From Paraburkholderia kururiensis JCM 10599 = LMG 19447 (GTDB lineage Bacteria; Pseudomonadota; Gammaproteobacteria; Burkholderiales; Burkholderiaceae): 64,000 nt of DNA. This document shows, in pieces, positions 33,784-41,941 of the stretch (within the stretch, counting starts at the first letter, position 1; every line of letters starts with the position of its first letter). The notes beneath the pieces are model-generated. The model saw only the letters and a program-made list of their open reading frames with translations, was not told the origin of the DNA and searched no databases. The stretch is taken from the NCBI RefSeq assembly GCF_003986935.1, contig NZ_RJZE01000004.1:186001-250000 (forward strand), read 5' to 3'. A program made the translations under genes and the position numbers.

Positions 33784-34686
33784 ATGAATGTGACGCTGCG
33801 GCAGCTGAGGGTATTCATCGAAGTCGCACAACGGCAAAGCTTCAGCCGCGCCGGCGACGAGATCGGACTCACCCAGTCCGCCGTGAGTCGCTGTGTGCGC
33901 GAACTTGAGACCGAAATCGGCCTGAAGCTGATCGACCGCACGACGCGCGACGTCCAGCTCACGGACGTCGGCGCCAATCTGGTGGCGAGCGTGTCGCGCC
34001 TGCTGGCTGATCTCGACGATACGTTGCGAGAAATTCGCGAGATCGGCGAGCAGCGGCGTGGGCGCGTGGTCGTCGCGGCGAGCCCGACGGTCGCGTGCCG
34101 CTTGATGCCGCGCGTCATCGCCGCATGCGGCCGACAGTTTCCGTACGTCGCGCTCGGGCTGCGCGACGACGTGCAGAGCGACGTGGTGCGCAAGGTGCGC
34201 TCGGGCGAGGTGGACTTCGGGGTGGTCATCGGACCGTTCGCAGCCGACGACATGACGAGCGAGACGGTCATGACCGATTCATTCTGCGTGGTCATGCGCG
34301 ACGACCACGCACTGGCGGGGCGTCGCGAGGTGGCATGGAAGGATCTCGATGGCGAGCGGCTGGTGATGCTCGATCAGGCATCCGGCAGCCGGCCGATCAT
34401 CGACGCCGTGATGAGCGAGCAGGGCGTGCATGTCACGGTGGTGCAGGAGCTGGGGCATTCGGCGACGGTGTATGGTCTCGTCGAGGCAGGCATCGGCGTG
34501 AGCGTGCTGCCGTGGCTCGCGTTGCCGCTGCCGGCGGGTGCGTCGCTGGTGGCGCGCCCGCTCGTGCCGCGCGCCGAACGCACCGTCGCGCTCGTGCGTC
34601 GGCGCGACCGTTCGCTTTCCCCGGCCGCCGAAGCGGTATGGACGCTGATCGGACAGATGCCTAAGCGCGCCGAAGACCTGGGGTGA
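33784..34686 (+). CDS. LysR family transcriptional regulator
   Basis: This 300-aa LTTR has an N-terminal winged helix-turn-helix at residues 3-62 (LRQLRVFIEVAQRQSFSRAGDEIGLTQSAVSRCVRELE) and a periplasmic-binding-like effector domain (about 90-295). It starts at ATG 33784, preceded by a short AT-rich region. It is followed 162 bp later by an aminotransferase gene on the same strand. No divergent target gene is adjacent, so the regulon and inducer are not evident from context. Confidence 0.92.
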   Translation: MNVTLRQLRVFIEVAQRQSFSRAGDEIGLTQSAVSRCVRELETEIGLKLIDRTTRDVQLTDVGANLVASVSRLLADLDDTLREIREIGEQRRGRVVVAASPTVACRLMPRVIAACGRQFPYVALGLRDDVQSDVVRKVRSGEVDFGVVIGPFAADDMTSETVMTDSFCVVMRDDHALAGRREVAWKDLDGERLVMLDQASGSRPIIDAVMSEQGVHVTVVQELGHSATVYGLVEAGIGVSVLPWLALPLPAGASLVARPLVPRAERTVALVRRRDRSLSPAAEAVWTLIGQMPKRAEDLG

Positions 34687-34848
34687 GTCCGCGCGCTGCA
34701 GCGTCGGCGCTGCCCCTCGTCGCGAATCCTGATGCCCGCCGCGAAACCGGAGCGCTTATGCCGGCTCGCACGCGAGCCCGCCGGAAGGCGCGCTACACTG
34801 GCGGCCTTTGACCGAAACCGACGGGCGCGTCGCCCAATGAGAGCCTGA

Positions 34849-36111
34849 ATGAGTGCGTCGATGAACGAGCTCGATCCGCCGCTGCGGACTTCCACTGCGC
34901 CGGATGCGTCCACCCCTTTCCCGGCTTTCGCGCCGGAGTCCCTTCGTGCCCGTGACGCCGTGCGCGACCTGCGGCCCTCGCAGATCCGCGAGGTGGCGAA
35001 TGCCGGGTTCGGTCTCGAGGACGTGCTGCCGTTCTGGTTCGGGGAGTCGGACCGGGTGACGCCGGCGTTCATCCGCGACGCGGCGAGTGCATCTCTTGCG
35101 GCCGGCGCGACGTTCTACACGCACAACCTGGGCATCGCGCCGCTGCGCGCGTCTATTGCCCGCTACGTCACGAGCCTGCACGGCGAGACGTCGTCGGACC
35201 ACGTGGCTGTGACGAGCGCCGGCGTCAATGCGCTGATGCTCGCGGCGCAACTCGTTGCCGGTTCGGGCGACCGCGTCGTGACCGTGACGCCGCTGTGGCC
35301 GAACATCGTCGAGATTCCCAAGATTCTCGGCGCGCACGTGCAGACCGTGGCGCTGGACTACGGCCCGTCCGGCTGGACGCTCGACCTCGACCGGCTGCTT
35401 GCGGCCCTTACGCCGGATACGAAACTGCTGATGATCAACTCGCCCAACAACCCGACTGGTTGGGTGATGAGCCGTGAGGACCAGCGCGCGGTGCTCGATC
35501 ACTGCCGGCGGCACGGCATCTGGATCGTCGCGGACGAAGTCTACGAGCGTCTCTACTACGGCGAGCCGGGCGCGCTGACGGCCCCTTCGTTCCTCGACCT
35601 CGCGGGGCGCGACGAGCGCGTCATCTGCGTCAACTCGTTTTCGAAAGCATGGCTGATGACGGGTTGGCGGCTCGGCTGGATCGTCGCGCCGCGCGCGTTG
35701 ATGGACGACCTCGGCAAGCTGGTGGAGTACAACACGTCGTGCGCGCCCGAATTCGTGCAGCGTGCCGGGATCGCGGCGATCGAGCAGGGCGCGGACTTCA
35801 CGCTCGACCTCGTCGCCAGCCTGCGTGCCTCGCGCGATCACCTGGCGCGCCTGCTTCGCGAGCGTGCCGGTATCGAGGTGAAAGTGCCGGCTGGTGCCAT
35901 GTACCTGTTCTTTCCGTTACCGGGCGGCCAGAACAGTCTCGATCTGTGCAAGGCGCTGGTGCGCGAGGCTCATCTCGGGCTCGCGCCGGGCAGTGCGTTC
36001 GGCCCTGAGGGCGAGGGGTTCGTGCGGTGGTGCTATGCGTGCGATCCGGCGCGGCTCGATGTCGGCGTCGAGCGACTGGCGCGGTTTCTCGCGGAACACG
36101 GTCTGCGCTGA
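34849..36111 (+). CDS. PLP-dependent class I/II aminotransferase
   Basis: This 420-aa fold-type I aminotransferase has the substrate-loop motif SPNNPTGW, the cofactor Asp in IVADEVYERLYYG, the Schiff-base Lys266 in NSFSKAWLMTGWRLGW, and the substrate-carboxylate Arg in the C-terminal GFVRWCYA. The N-terminal FWFGESD and TFYTHNLGIAPLRASIARY match aspartate/alanine/methionine-type aminotransferases, but the exact amino acid cannot be told from sequence. The N terminus is about 30 residues longer than usual, and ATG 34861 is an alternative start. Confidence 0.9.
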   Translation: MSASMNELDPPLRTSTAPDASTPFPAFAPESLRARDAVRDLRPSQIREVANAGFGLEDVLPFWFGESDRVTPAFIRDAASASLAAGATFYTHNLGIAPLRASIARYVTSLHGETSSDHVAVTSAGVNALMLAAQLVAGSGDRVVTVTPLWPNIVEIPKILGAHVQTVALDYGPSGWTLDLDRLLAALTPDTKLLMINSPNNPTGWVMSREDQRAVLDHCRRHGIWIVADEVYERLYYGEPGALTAPSFLDLAGRDERVICVNSFSKAWLMTGWRLGWIVAPRALMDDLGKLVEYNTSCAPEFVQRAGIAAIEQGADFTLDLVASLRASRDHLARLLRERAGIEVKVPAGAMYLFFPLPGGQNSLDLCKALVREAHLGLAPGSAFGPEGEGFVRWCYACDPARLDVGVERLARFLAEHGLR

Positions 36112-36534
36112 ACGCGGCGCGACGCGCGGATCAGCCGCGCGATAGCGCTGCGGGCCGTGGCGCGTGTACCGGGTCCGGCGCCTGAAATGGCTTGCCCGCA
36201 TGGCCTGCATGCTGCGCGCATAGGTCTCGACTCATCCGTGCCGATGCGGCCGCGGCGCCTTTCTGAACGCGGCTGAACACCATTGCGGTGCGCCAGGGAT
36301 TTCGTCTTTACGCACCAGAGGTTTTTGCGTAATATGGCGCTCAGTCACGCGATTCCTGCCTAAGGAATTTCGCTGCTCCGTCCGGCTGGGTCTGGCTACA
36401 ATGCCCGCTTCATGGCCCCCCGGCGCGTGCTCCCATCAATATGACCGATCAGAAATCGGGCGAGCGCGTCTCCAGTTCCATTTCGTCTGTCTGATCCGGT
36501 TTCCTGAACCTGACATAAGGTCTGACCTGGCTGC
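36112..36534. other. Intergenic region upstream of scpB
   Basis: This 423-bp stretch has no gene supported. It contains a good sigma-70-like promoter at 36307-36335 and a second -10-like TACAAT at 36397-36402 without a clear -35. The leader from the first promoter to scpB would be about 195 nt; no riboswitch was recognised in it. Confidence 0.5.
36307..36335 (+). promoter_or_regulatory. Putative sigma-70 promoter of scpB-rluB
   Basis: TTTACG (36307-36312) and TAATAT (36330-36335) are separated by 17 bp, the first good promoter upstream of scpB. Confidence 0.5.
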
Positions 36535-37704
36535 ATGAATACCCAAGAGGCGAAGATCGTCCTCGAGACTGCTTTGATTTGCGCGCAGGAGCCGCTCAAG
36601 CTCGGTGATTTGCGCAAGCTGTTTGCCGACGGCGTTTCTGCCGACGCGGTACGCACATTGCTCGAAGATCTCAGGAGTGACTGGTCGGGACGCGGCGTCG
36701 AACTGGTCGGGCTCGCTTCGGGCTGGCGCTTTCAGAGCAAGCCGGCGATGCGCACGTATCTCGATCGGCTGCATCCGGAGAAGCCGCCCAAATACTCGCG
36801 TGCCGTGCTGGAAACGCTCGCGATCATTGCTTACCGGCAGCCGGTCACGCGGGGCGATATCGAGGAAATTCGCGGCGTCACGGTCAATACGCAGGTCGTG
36901 AAGCAACTCGAAGACCGTGGCTGGATCGAGGTGATCGGGCATCGCGACGTGCCGGGCCGTCCGGCGTTGTACGCCACGACGCGCCAATTTCTCGACGACC
37001 TCGGATTGAAGTCGCTCGACGAATTGCCGCCGCTCGACGACCCGTCCGCGCAGCTCAATGTCGAGATGCTCGGCCAGAGTGCGATCGACTTTGCCGATGA
37101 GGCGGAAGCGGCGGCTCAGTCTGGCGGCGAGCACGAAGCGCAGAACGATAGCGGCGTTGAGACCGCGCACGAGACGAACGAGGAGCCGCAGGTTCTGTCC
37201 GCAGCCCACAACGGCTTCGACAACGCGGTCGCTGAGCATCAAGCGGACGACGGAAGTCGGGCAGTGTCCGGAAACGAAGACGAAGCGCCGGCGGCGAGTG
37301 GGTCCGGATACGAAAGCAGCGCAAGAGACGAAAGCGTCGTAGCTGGGGGCGCGAGCCAACTGGCGCAAGCCGACGAGATTCCGTCCGCAGATGCGGCTAG
37401 CACGCCGCTGCAAGCGCCGCAGGCCGGGAACGGCAGCAGTACCGAAACACAAGAATCGATCGCCGGCAGCGCGTCTGCCGGGGATGAACCGCCTCTGGCC
37501 GGCAACGGGCTGGCGGACGGCGAGAACGTTGACGCTGCGCAGGGCGAACCCGCCAAGCGCGAGGCCAACGGCGAACACGGCGAGGCGACTGTGTCCGGAC
37601 ACCGTCCGGAGCAGAACGCCGACGAAGCGCCGGAAGACGGCCGCGACGCGGAGCAGGACCGGGACATGCCGGCCAGCCCCGAGGCCGCGTCCCGTAACGC
37701 CTGA
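36535..37704 (+). CDS. scpB: Segregation and condensation protein ScpB (long-tailed)
   Basis: This 389-aa protein is the ScpB kleisin-associated subunit of SMC-ScpAB, which compacts and segregates the chromosome. Tandem winged-helix domains occupy about residues 1-165, with [24 protein letters not shown] as the family signature and [19 protein letters not shown] closing the second domain. Residues 170-389 are an acidic Ala/Glu/Ser-rich tail that is absent from most ScpB (usually 180-200 aa) and probably disordered. scpA is not adjacent here; the gene precedes rluB, a common scpB neighbour. Confidence 0.93.
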   Translation: MNTQEAKIVLETALICAQEPLKLGDLRKLFADGVSADAVRTLLEDLRSDWSGRGVELVGLASGWRFQSKPAMRTYLDRLHPEKPPKYSRAVLETLAIIAYRQPVTRGDIEEIRGVTVNTQVVKQLEDRGWIEVIGHRDVPGRPALYATTRQFLDDLGLKSLDELPPLDDPSAQLNVEMLGQSAIDFADEAEAAAQSGGEHEAQNDSGVETAHETNEEPQVLSAAHNGFDNAVAEHQADDGSRAVSGNEDEAPAASGSGYESSARDESVVAGGASQLAQADEIPSADAASTPLQAPQAGNGSSTETQESIAGSASAGDEPPLAGNGLADGENVDAAQGEPAKREANGEHGEATVSGHRPEQNADEAPEDGRDAEQDRDMPASPEAASRNA

Positions 37705-37767
37705 CCTGAACAAACACCTGTGCCGCGCCCGCAAGGGGCGCGCGCGACCTGACATTTCGAGGTTGTT

Positions 37768-39561
37768 TTGACACATACCCATGACACCGATTCGACCGGG
37801 GCGTCCGAGTCCGGGCATGCCGCACAACCGGCGCAGGCCGGTGAGCCGAACGTGACGACCGGCGCCGCCGACGGCGCGCAGCCGGGCGCTCAAGGCCAGG
37901 GCGGGCAGGCAGAGGATCGTCCCCGCCGGGGACTGCGCCGCGGTCCGCGCAGTCTGATTGCTCGCCGCCGCGCGGGTTCGAAGACAAAGAACGCCGAAGG
38001 CTCGACCGAGCAGGCCGCGCCTGCGCCCGCCGTGACGGAAGCGCCGCCCGACGGCGTGGTGGTCGCGCAGGTACGCACCCCGCGCAAGGAGAAGGGGCCG
38101 AAGCCCGAAGGCGGGCGTCGCAATGCGGCGGGCGGCAAGCGCCAGAAAGGTCAGGGAGGTCAGGGCCGCAGCCCGGGTGACGCCCCGCAAGGCCGGCAGG
38201 GCCAGGCAGGCGCGAGCACGGAGGGTGCAGCCCAGGACGACCTGTTCCTTTACGTGACCTCCCCGGCCTTCGACGCCGACAACAGCGCTCCGGGCTCGGG
38301 CGTGCGCGCGCCGATGTTGCGCCGCGGCCGTCCTCAGGCGCCCAAGCGCGTGCTTTCGCCGGACGACGACGCACCCAAGCTCCATAAGGTTCTCGCCGAG
38401 GCCGGCATGGGCTCGCGCCGCGAGATGGAAGAACTGATCGTCGCCGGTCGCGTGTCTGTGAACGGCGAGCCCGCACACATCGGTCAGCGCATCCTGCCCA
38501 CCGATCAGGTTCGCATCAACGGCAAGCCCGTCAAGCGCAAGCTGCAGAGCAAGCCGCCGCGCGTGCTGCTCTATCACAAGCCCACGGGCGAGATCGTGAG
38601 TCATGCCGATCCCGAGGGGCGTCCGTCCGTGTTCGACAAGCTGCCGCCCATGAAGACGGCCAAATGGCTCGCGGTGGGCCGCCTCGACTTCAACACCGAA
38701 GGCCTGTTGATGCTGACGACGTCCGGCGACCTCGCCAACCGGTTCATGCATCCGCGCTATAGCGTGGAGCGCGAGTACGCGGTGCGGGTAGTGGGAGAGC
38801 TGACCGAAGGCTCGCGCCAGAAGCTGCTGCGCGGCGTCGAACTCGACGACGGTCCCGCGAACTTCCTGCGCATTCGCGACGGCGGCGGCGAAGGCACGAA
38901 TCACTGGTATCACGTTGCGCTTGCCGAAGGCCGTAACCGCGAGGTGCGGCGCATGTTCGAGGCGGTCGGCCTGATGGTGAGCCGCCTCATCCGCACGCGG
39001 CACGGTCCGATCTCGTTGCCGCGCGGCCTGAAGCGCGGCCGCTGGGAAGAACTCGAGGACAACCAGGTGCGCAGCTTGATGTCGTCGGTCGGCCTCAAGG
39101 CGCCTGTCGAGGAGAAGGGCGGTCGCAACGGTGCACCGGAGCGCCGCCAGCCGGACCCGATGGAGACATCGATGGGCTTCATCCACAAGGAGCCCGTATT
39201 GACCGCGCACGGCAACTTCAACCAGCCGCGTCAAGGCCGTCGAGGCGGCGCGGGCGGGATGGGTGGCGGTACGGGCGGCTTCGGCAATAACGCCGGCTCG
39301 GGTTATGGCGGCCGCGGTGGCCAGGCGGGCGGTCACACGGGTGGCCGGGGCGGCGTGGGCGGTCAGGGTGGCCGCGGCGGACGCGACGTCGACGGCAACC
39401 GGGCGCCGGCTCCTGCCAAGCGTGGCTCGGGCAAGGCCAATCCCAATCCGAACGCCAATGCCAACGGCAATGGCAACCGCCGTTCGGGCAACAACAACGG
39501 TACGGGCGGGCAGCGCGGTGGCCAGCGCGGGCCGCAGCGCAACCGCTCCCGCGGTCACTGA
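37768..39561 (+). CDS. rluB: 23S rRNA pseudouridine 2605 synthase RluB (with long disordered tails)
   Basis: This 597-aa enzyme is of the RsuA/RluB family. An S4 RNA-binding domain (about 205-250, [19 protein letters not shown]) precedes the synthase domain with catalytic Asp307 in GRLDFNTEG and the motif [14 protein letters not shown]. The core equals about 250 residues. The extra 200 N-terminal residues are Gly/Ala/Arg-rich and the last 130 are a Gly/Asn/Arg-rich RGG-like tail ([19 protein letters not shown]), both probably disordered and RNA-sticky. The start is probably TTG at 37768 with GAGG upstream; no suitable ATG is in frame nearby. Confidence 0.92.
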   Translation: MTHTHDTDSTGASESGHAAQPAQAGEPNVTTGAADGAQPGAQGQGGQAEDRPRRGLRRGPRSLIARRRAGSKTKNAEGSTEQAAPAPAVTEAPPDGVVVAQVRTPRKEKGPKPEGGRRNAAGGKRQKGQGGQGRSPGDAPQGRQGQAGASTEGAAQDDLFLYVTSPAFDADNSAPGSGVRAPMLRRGRPQAPKRVLSPDDDAPKLHKVLAEAGMGSRREMEELIVAGRVSVNGEPAHIGQRILPTDQVRINGKPVKRKLQSKPPRVLLYHKPTGEIVSHADPEGRPSVFDKLPPMKTAKWLAVGRLDFNTEGLLMLTTSGDLANRFMHPRYSVEREYAVRVVGELTEGSRQKLLRGVELDDGPANFLRIRDGGGEGTNHWYHVALAEGRNREVRRMFEAVGLMVSRLIRTRHGPISLPRGLKRGRWEELEDNQVRSLMSSVGLKAPVEEKGGRNGAPERRQPDPMETSMGFIHKEPVLTAHGNFNQPRQGRRGGAGGMGGGTGGFGNNAGSGYGGRGGQAGGHTGGRGGVGGQGGRGGRDVDGNRAPAPAKRGSGKANPNPNANANGNGNRRSGNNNGTGGQRGGQRGPQRNRSRGH

Positions 39562-39652
39562 AGCCCGAGGGCGGCGCGAAACCCGAGGTGAAAAGCCTTG
39601 AGAATCAAGGCGCGCCGCCCCATATGACAAAGCATCGGGAAGCCTTGCCGGT

Positions 39653-39681
39653 TTGCGTTCATATCGGAAAAAGGCTACAAT
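39653..39681 (+). promoter_or_regulatory. Sigma-70 promoter of the rimP-nusA-infB operon
   Basis: TTGCGT (39653-39658) and TACAAT (39676-39681) are spaced by 17 bp, a near-ideal promoter. It predicts a leader of about 200 nt before rimP. Confidence 0.7.
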
Positions 39682-39746
39682 TGCGAAGTCGCTGGGCGCG
39701 CGGTTTCACAATGTGCGGCTCAGATGCGACCACCGGTTAGAAGAAG

Positions 39747-39771
39747 ATGGGCGTTCAGCCCATTTTTTTTT
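39747..39771 (+). terminator. Intrinsic terminator inside the rimP leader (possible attenuator)
   Basis: A 6-bp stem (ATGGGC at 39747-39752, GCCCAT at 39758-39763) with a 5-nt loop is followed by nine T (39763-39771). It lies about 60 nt downstream of the predicted transcription start and 117 bp upstream of the rimP start, so operon transcription from this promoter must pass it. Confidence 0.8.
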
Positions 39772-39844
39772 GGTCGAAACGGTTGCGCATCTCGGGTCGG
39801 GCGGGAACGGAACGGGCACGCCCACCTGGTGCGCAGCCCGCGCG

Positions 39845-39875
39845 AGATGTTCGCAGGCTTGTCGCGCGAACATCT
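39845..39875 (+). promoter_or_regulatory. Hairpin abutting the rimP ribosome-binding site
   Basis: There is a perfect 10-bp stem (AGATGTTCGC at 39845-39854, GCGAACATCT at 39866-39875) with an 11-nt loop. It ends immediately before the Shine-Dalgarno GGAG and 12 nt before the GTG start of rimP, a position suited to translational control. Confidence 0.65.
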
Positions 39876-39887
39876 GGAGTGGGCATT

Positions 39888-40343
39888 GTGCAACTGACGG
39901 AACTGATAGAAACCACGGTCTCGGGCCTCGGCTACGAACTGGTCGATCTCGAACGCACCGGGCGCGGCATGTTGACCGTGTATATCGACCAGCCCCAGGG
40001 CATTGCGATCGAAGATTGCGAAAAGGTCACGCGTCAGTTGCAGCACGTCCTGACGGTCGAGAACATCGACTACGAACGGCTCGAGGTGTCGTCGCCGGGC
40101 CTCGATCGCCCGCTCAAGAAGCTGGCGGACTTCGAACGCTTCGCGGGAAGCGAAGTGGTGATCACGCTGAAAAAGCCATTGGACGGACGGAAATCGTACC
40201 GGGGCATCCTGCATGCTCCCGAGGGCGAAACGATCGGTCTGGAATTCGAAGGGAAACAAGGCGCAGCAATGCTCGATTTCACGCTCGCGGACATCGATCG
40301 CGCGCGCCTTGTGCCCAAAGTTGACTTTAGGAGCCGCAAATAA
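39888..40343 (+). CDS. rimP: Ribosome maturation factor RimP
   Basis: This 151-aa protein is needed for 30S subunit maturation. The N-terminal alpha/beta domain ([17 protein letters not shown], residues 5-21) and the motif [12 protein letters not shown] are diagnostic, followed by the C-terminal SH3-like barrel (about 85-151). The start is GTG at 39888 behind GGAG; the open frame continues upstream through the leader terminator and cannot be coding there. The TAA stop overlaps the nusA ATG by one base. Confidence 0.96.
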   Translation: MQLTELIETTVSGLGYELVDLERTGRGMLTVYIDQPQGIAIEDCEKVTRQLQHVLTVENIDYERLEVSSPGLDRPLKKLADFERFAGSEVVITLKKPLDGRKSYRGILHAPEGETIGLEFEGKQGAAMLDFTLADIDRARLVPKVDFRSRK

Positions 40344-41818
40344 TGAGTCGCGAAGTGTTGATGCTGGTGGATGCGCTGGCACGCGAGAAGAATGTCGACA
40401 AGGACGTGGTCTTTGCCGCCCTTGAAGCGGCGCTTGCATCGGCATCGAAGAAACTCTTCGACGAAAACGCGGACATCCGCGTCCATATCGACCGGGAAAG
40501 CGGCGAGCACGAAACGTATCGCCGCTGGCGCGTCGTGCCGGACGAGGCGGGCCTCCAGGAGCCGGATCAGGAAATCCTGCTGTTCGAAGCGCGCGAGCAG
40601 AAGCCCGATGCGCAGGTGGACGACTACATCGAGGAACCGGTGCCGTCCATCGAGTTCGGCCGCATCGGCGCGCAGGCCGCCAAGCAGGTGATCTTGCAGA
40701 AGGTGCGCGACGCGGAGCGCGAGCAGATTCTGAACGACTTCCTCGAGCGCGGCGAAAGCATCATGACGGGATCCGTCAAGCGTCTCGACAAGGGCAACTT
40801 CATCGTCGAATCGGGTCGTGTGGAAGCGCTGCTGCGCCGCGATCAGCTGATTCCGAAGGAGAACCTGCGCGTGGGCGACCGCGTGCGCGCGTGGATCGCG
40901 AAGGTCGACCGCACGGCGCGTGGTCCGCAGATCGAGCTTTCGCGCACCGCGCCCGAATTCCTCGTGAAGCTCTTCGAAATGGAAGTGCCGGAAATCGAAC
41001 AGGGCCTGCTGGAAATCAAGGCTGCCGCACGCGATCCGGGCGTTCGCGCGAAAATCGGCGTGGTGGCGTACGACAAGCGTATCGATCCGATCGGCACCTG
41101 CGTCGGCATTCGCGGCTCGCGCGTGCAGGCCGTGCGCAATGAGCTCGGTGGCGAAAACGTCGACATCGTGCTATGGTCGGAAGATCCCGCCCAGTTCGTT
41201 ATCGGCGCGCTCGCGCCGGCTGCTGTCCAGTCGATCGTCGTCGACGAGGAAAAGCATTCGATGGACGTCGTCGTCGACGAAAGCGAACTGGCTGTCGCGA
41301 TTGGCCGCAGCGGCCAGAACGTGCGGCTTGCCAGCGAGCTCACCGGCTGGCAGATCAACATCATGACGCCGGACGAATCTGCGCAGAAGCAGAACCAGGA
41401 ACGTACGGTCCTGCGCGATCTGTTCATGGCGCGGCTCGATGTGGACGAGGAAGTCGCCGACATCCTGATCGACGAAGGCTTTACGAGCCTCGAAGAGATC
41501 GCCTACGTGCCGCTCAACGAGATGCTCGAAATCGAGGCGTTCGACGAGGACACGGTGCACGAGCTGCGCAACCGCGCACGCGACGCGCTGCTCACGATGG
41601 CGATCGCCAACGAGGAGAAGGTGGAGAGCGCCGTGCTCGACCTGAAGAGCCTTGACGGCATGGACGCGGACCTTCTCGCGAAGCTTGCCGAGCAACAGAT
41701 CCATACGCGCGACGATCTCGCGGAGCTGGCAGTCGACGAACTGGTCGAGATGACAGGAATGGAAGAGGACGCCGCCAAGGCGTTGATCATGAAAGCACGT
41801 GAACACTGGTTCCAGTGA
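40343..41818 (+). CDS. nusA: Transcription termination/antitermination protein NusA
   Basis: This 491-aa RNA polymerase-binding factor modulates pausing, termination and antitermination. In order: an N-terminal RNAP-binding domain (1-125), S1 (about 135-200, [15 protein letters not shown]), two KH domains (230-345, with [15 protein letters not shown] and [16 protein letters not shown]), and the two C-terminal acidic repeats (about 365-425 and 440-491). The second acidic repeat, which in E. coli contacts RNAP alpha, is complete. It lies in the rimP-nusA-infB operon. The leader terminator upstream of rimP is a natural place for NusA autoregulation. Confidence 0.97.
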   Translation: MSREVLMLVDALAREKNVDKDVVFAALEAALASASKKLFDENADIRVHIDRESGEHETYRRWRVVPDEAGLQEPDQEILLFEAREQKPDAQVDDYIEEPVPSIEFGRIGAQAAKQVILQKVRDAEREQILNDFLERGESIMTGSVKRLDKGNFIVESGRVEALLRRDQLIPKENLRVGDRVRAWIAKVDRTARGPQIELSRTAPEFLVKLFEMEVPEIEQGLLEIKAAARDPGVRAKIGVVAYDKRIDPIGTCVGIRGSRVQAVRNELGGENVDIVLWSEDPAQFVIGALAPAAVQSIVVDEEKHSMDVVVDESELAVAIGRSGQNVRLASELTGWQINIMTPDESAQKQNQERTVLRDLFMARLDVDEEVADILIDEGFTSLEEIAYVPLNEMLEIEAFDEDTVHELRNRARDALLTMAIANEEKVESAVLDLKSLDGMDADLLAKLAEQQIHTRDDLAELAVDELVEMTGMEEDAAKALIMKAREHWFQ

Positions 41819-41941
41819 AAGATGACCAGGACCTGAACGGGACCCGACCATGAAGCACTGAACCTGACGCGGCCGGATGTCGAAGGGCCGCACGATCCGA
41901 TGTCAACCGCAAGGAATGGATCCTTGCATCAAGAGGAATGA

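Larger units (their letters stand above)
39562..39887. other. rluB-rimP intergenic region with structured elements
   Basis: This 326-bp stretch has no gene but is dense in structure. It holds a nested inverted repeat just after rluB (GGGCGGCGCG at 39569-39578 with CGCGCCGCCC at 39611-39620, plus CCTTGA/TCAAGG inside), a strong promoter (39653-39681), an intrinsic terminator (39747-39771) and a 10-bp hairpin touching the rimP Shine-Dalgarno (39845-39875). No metY tRNA is present, unlike in enterobacterial rimP operons. Confidence 0.8.

Noticed and set aside
36436..39630. A 1064-codon minus-strand open frame antisense to scpB and rluB
   Set aside because: Compositional shadow of the Gly/Ala-rich tails of the real genes; no start context or recognisable domain.
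39562..39887. A metY initiator tRNA ahead of rimP, as in enterobacteria
   Set aside because: No cloverleaf, T-loop GGTTCAA-type sequence or CCA end is present in the interval.
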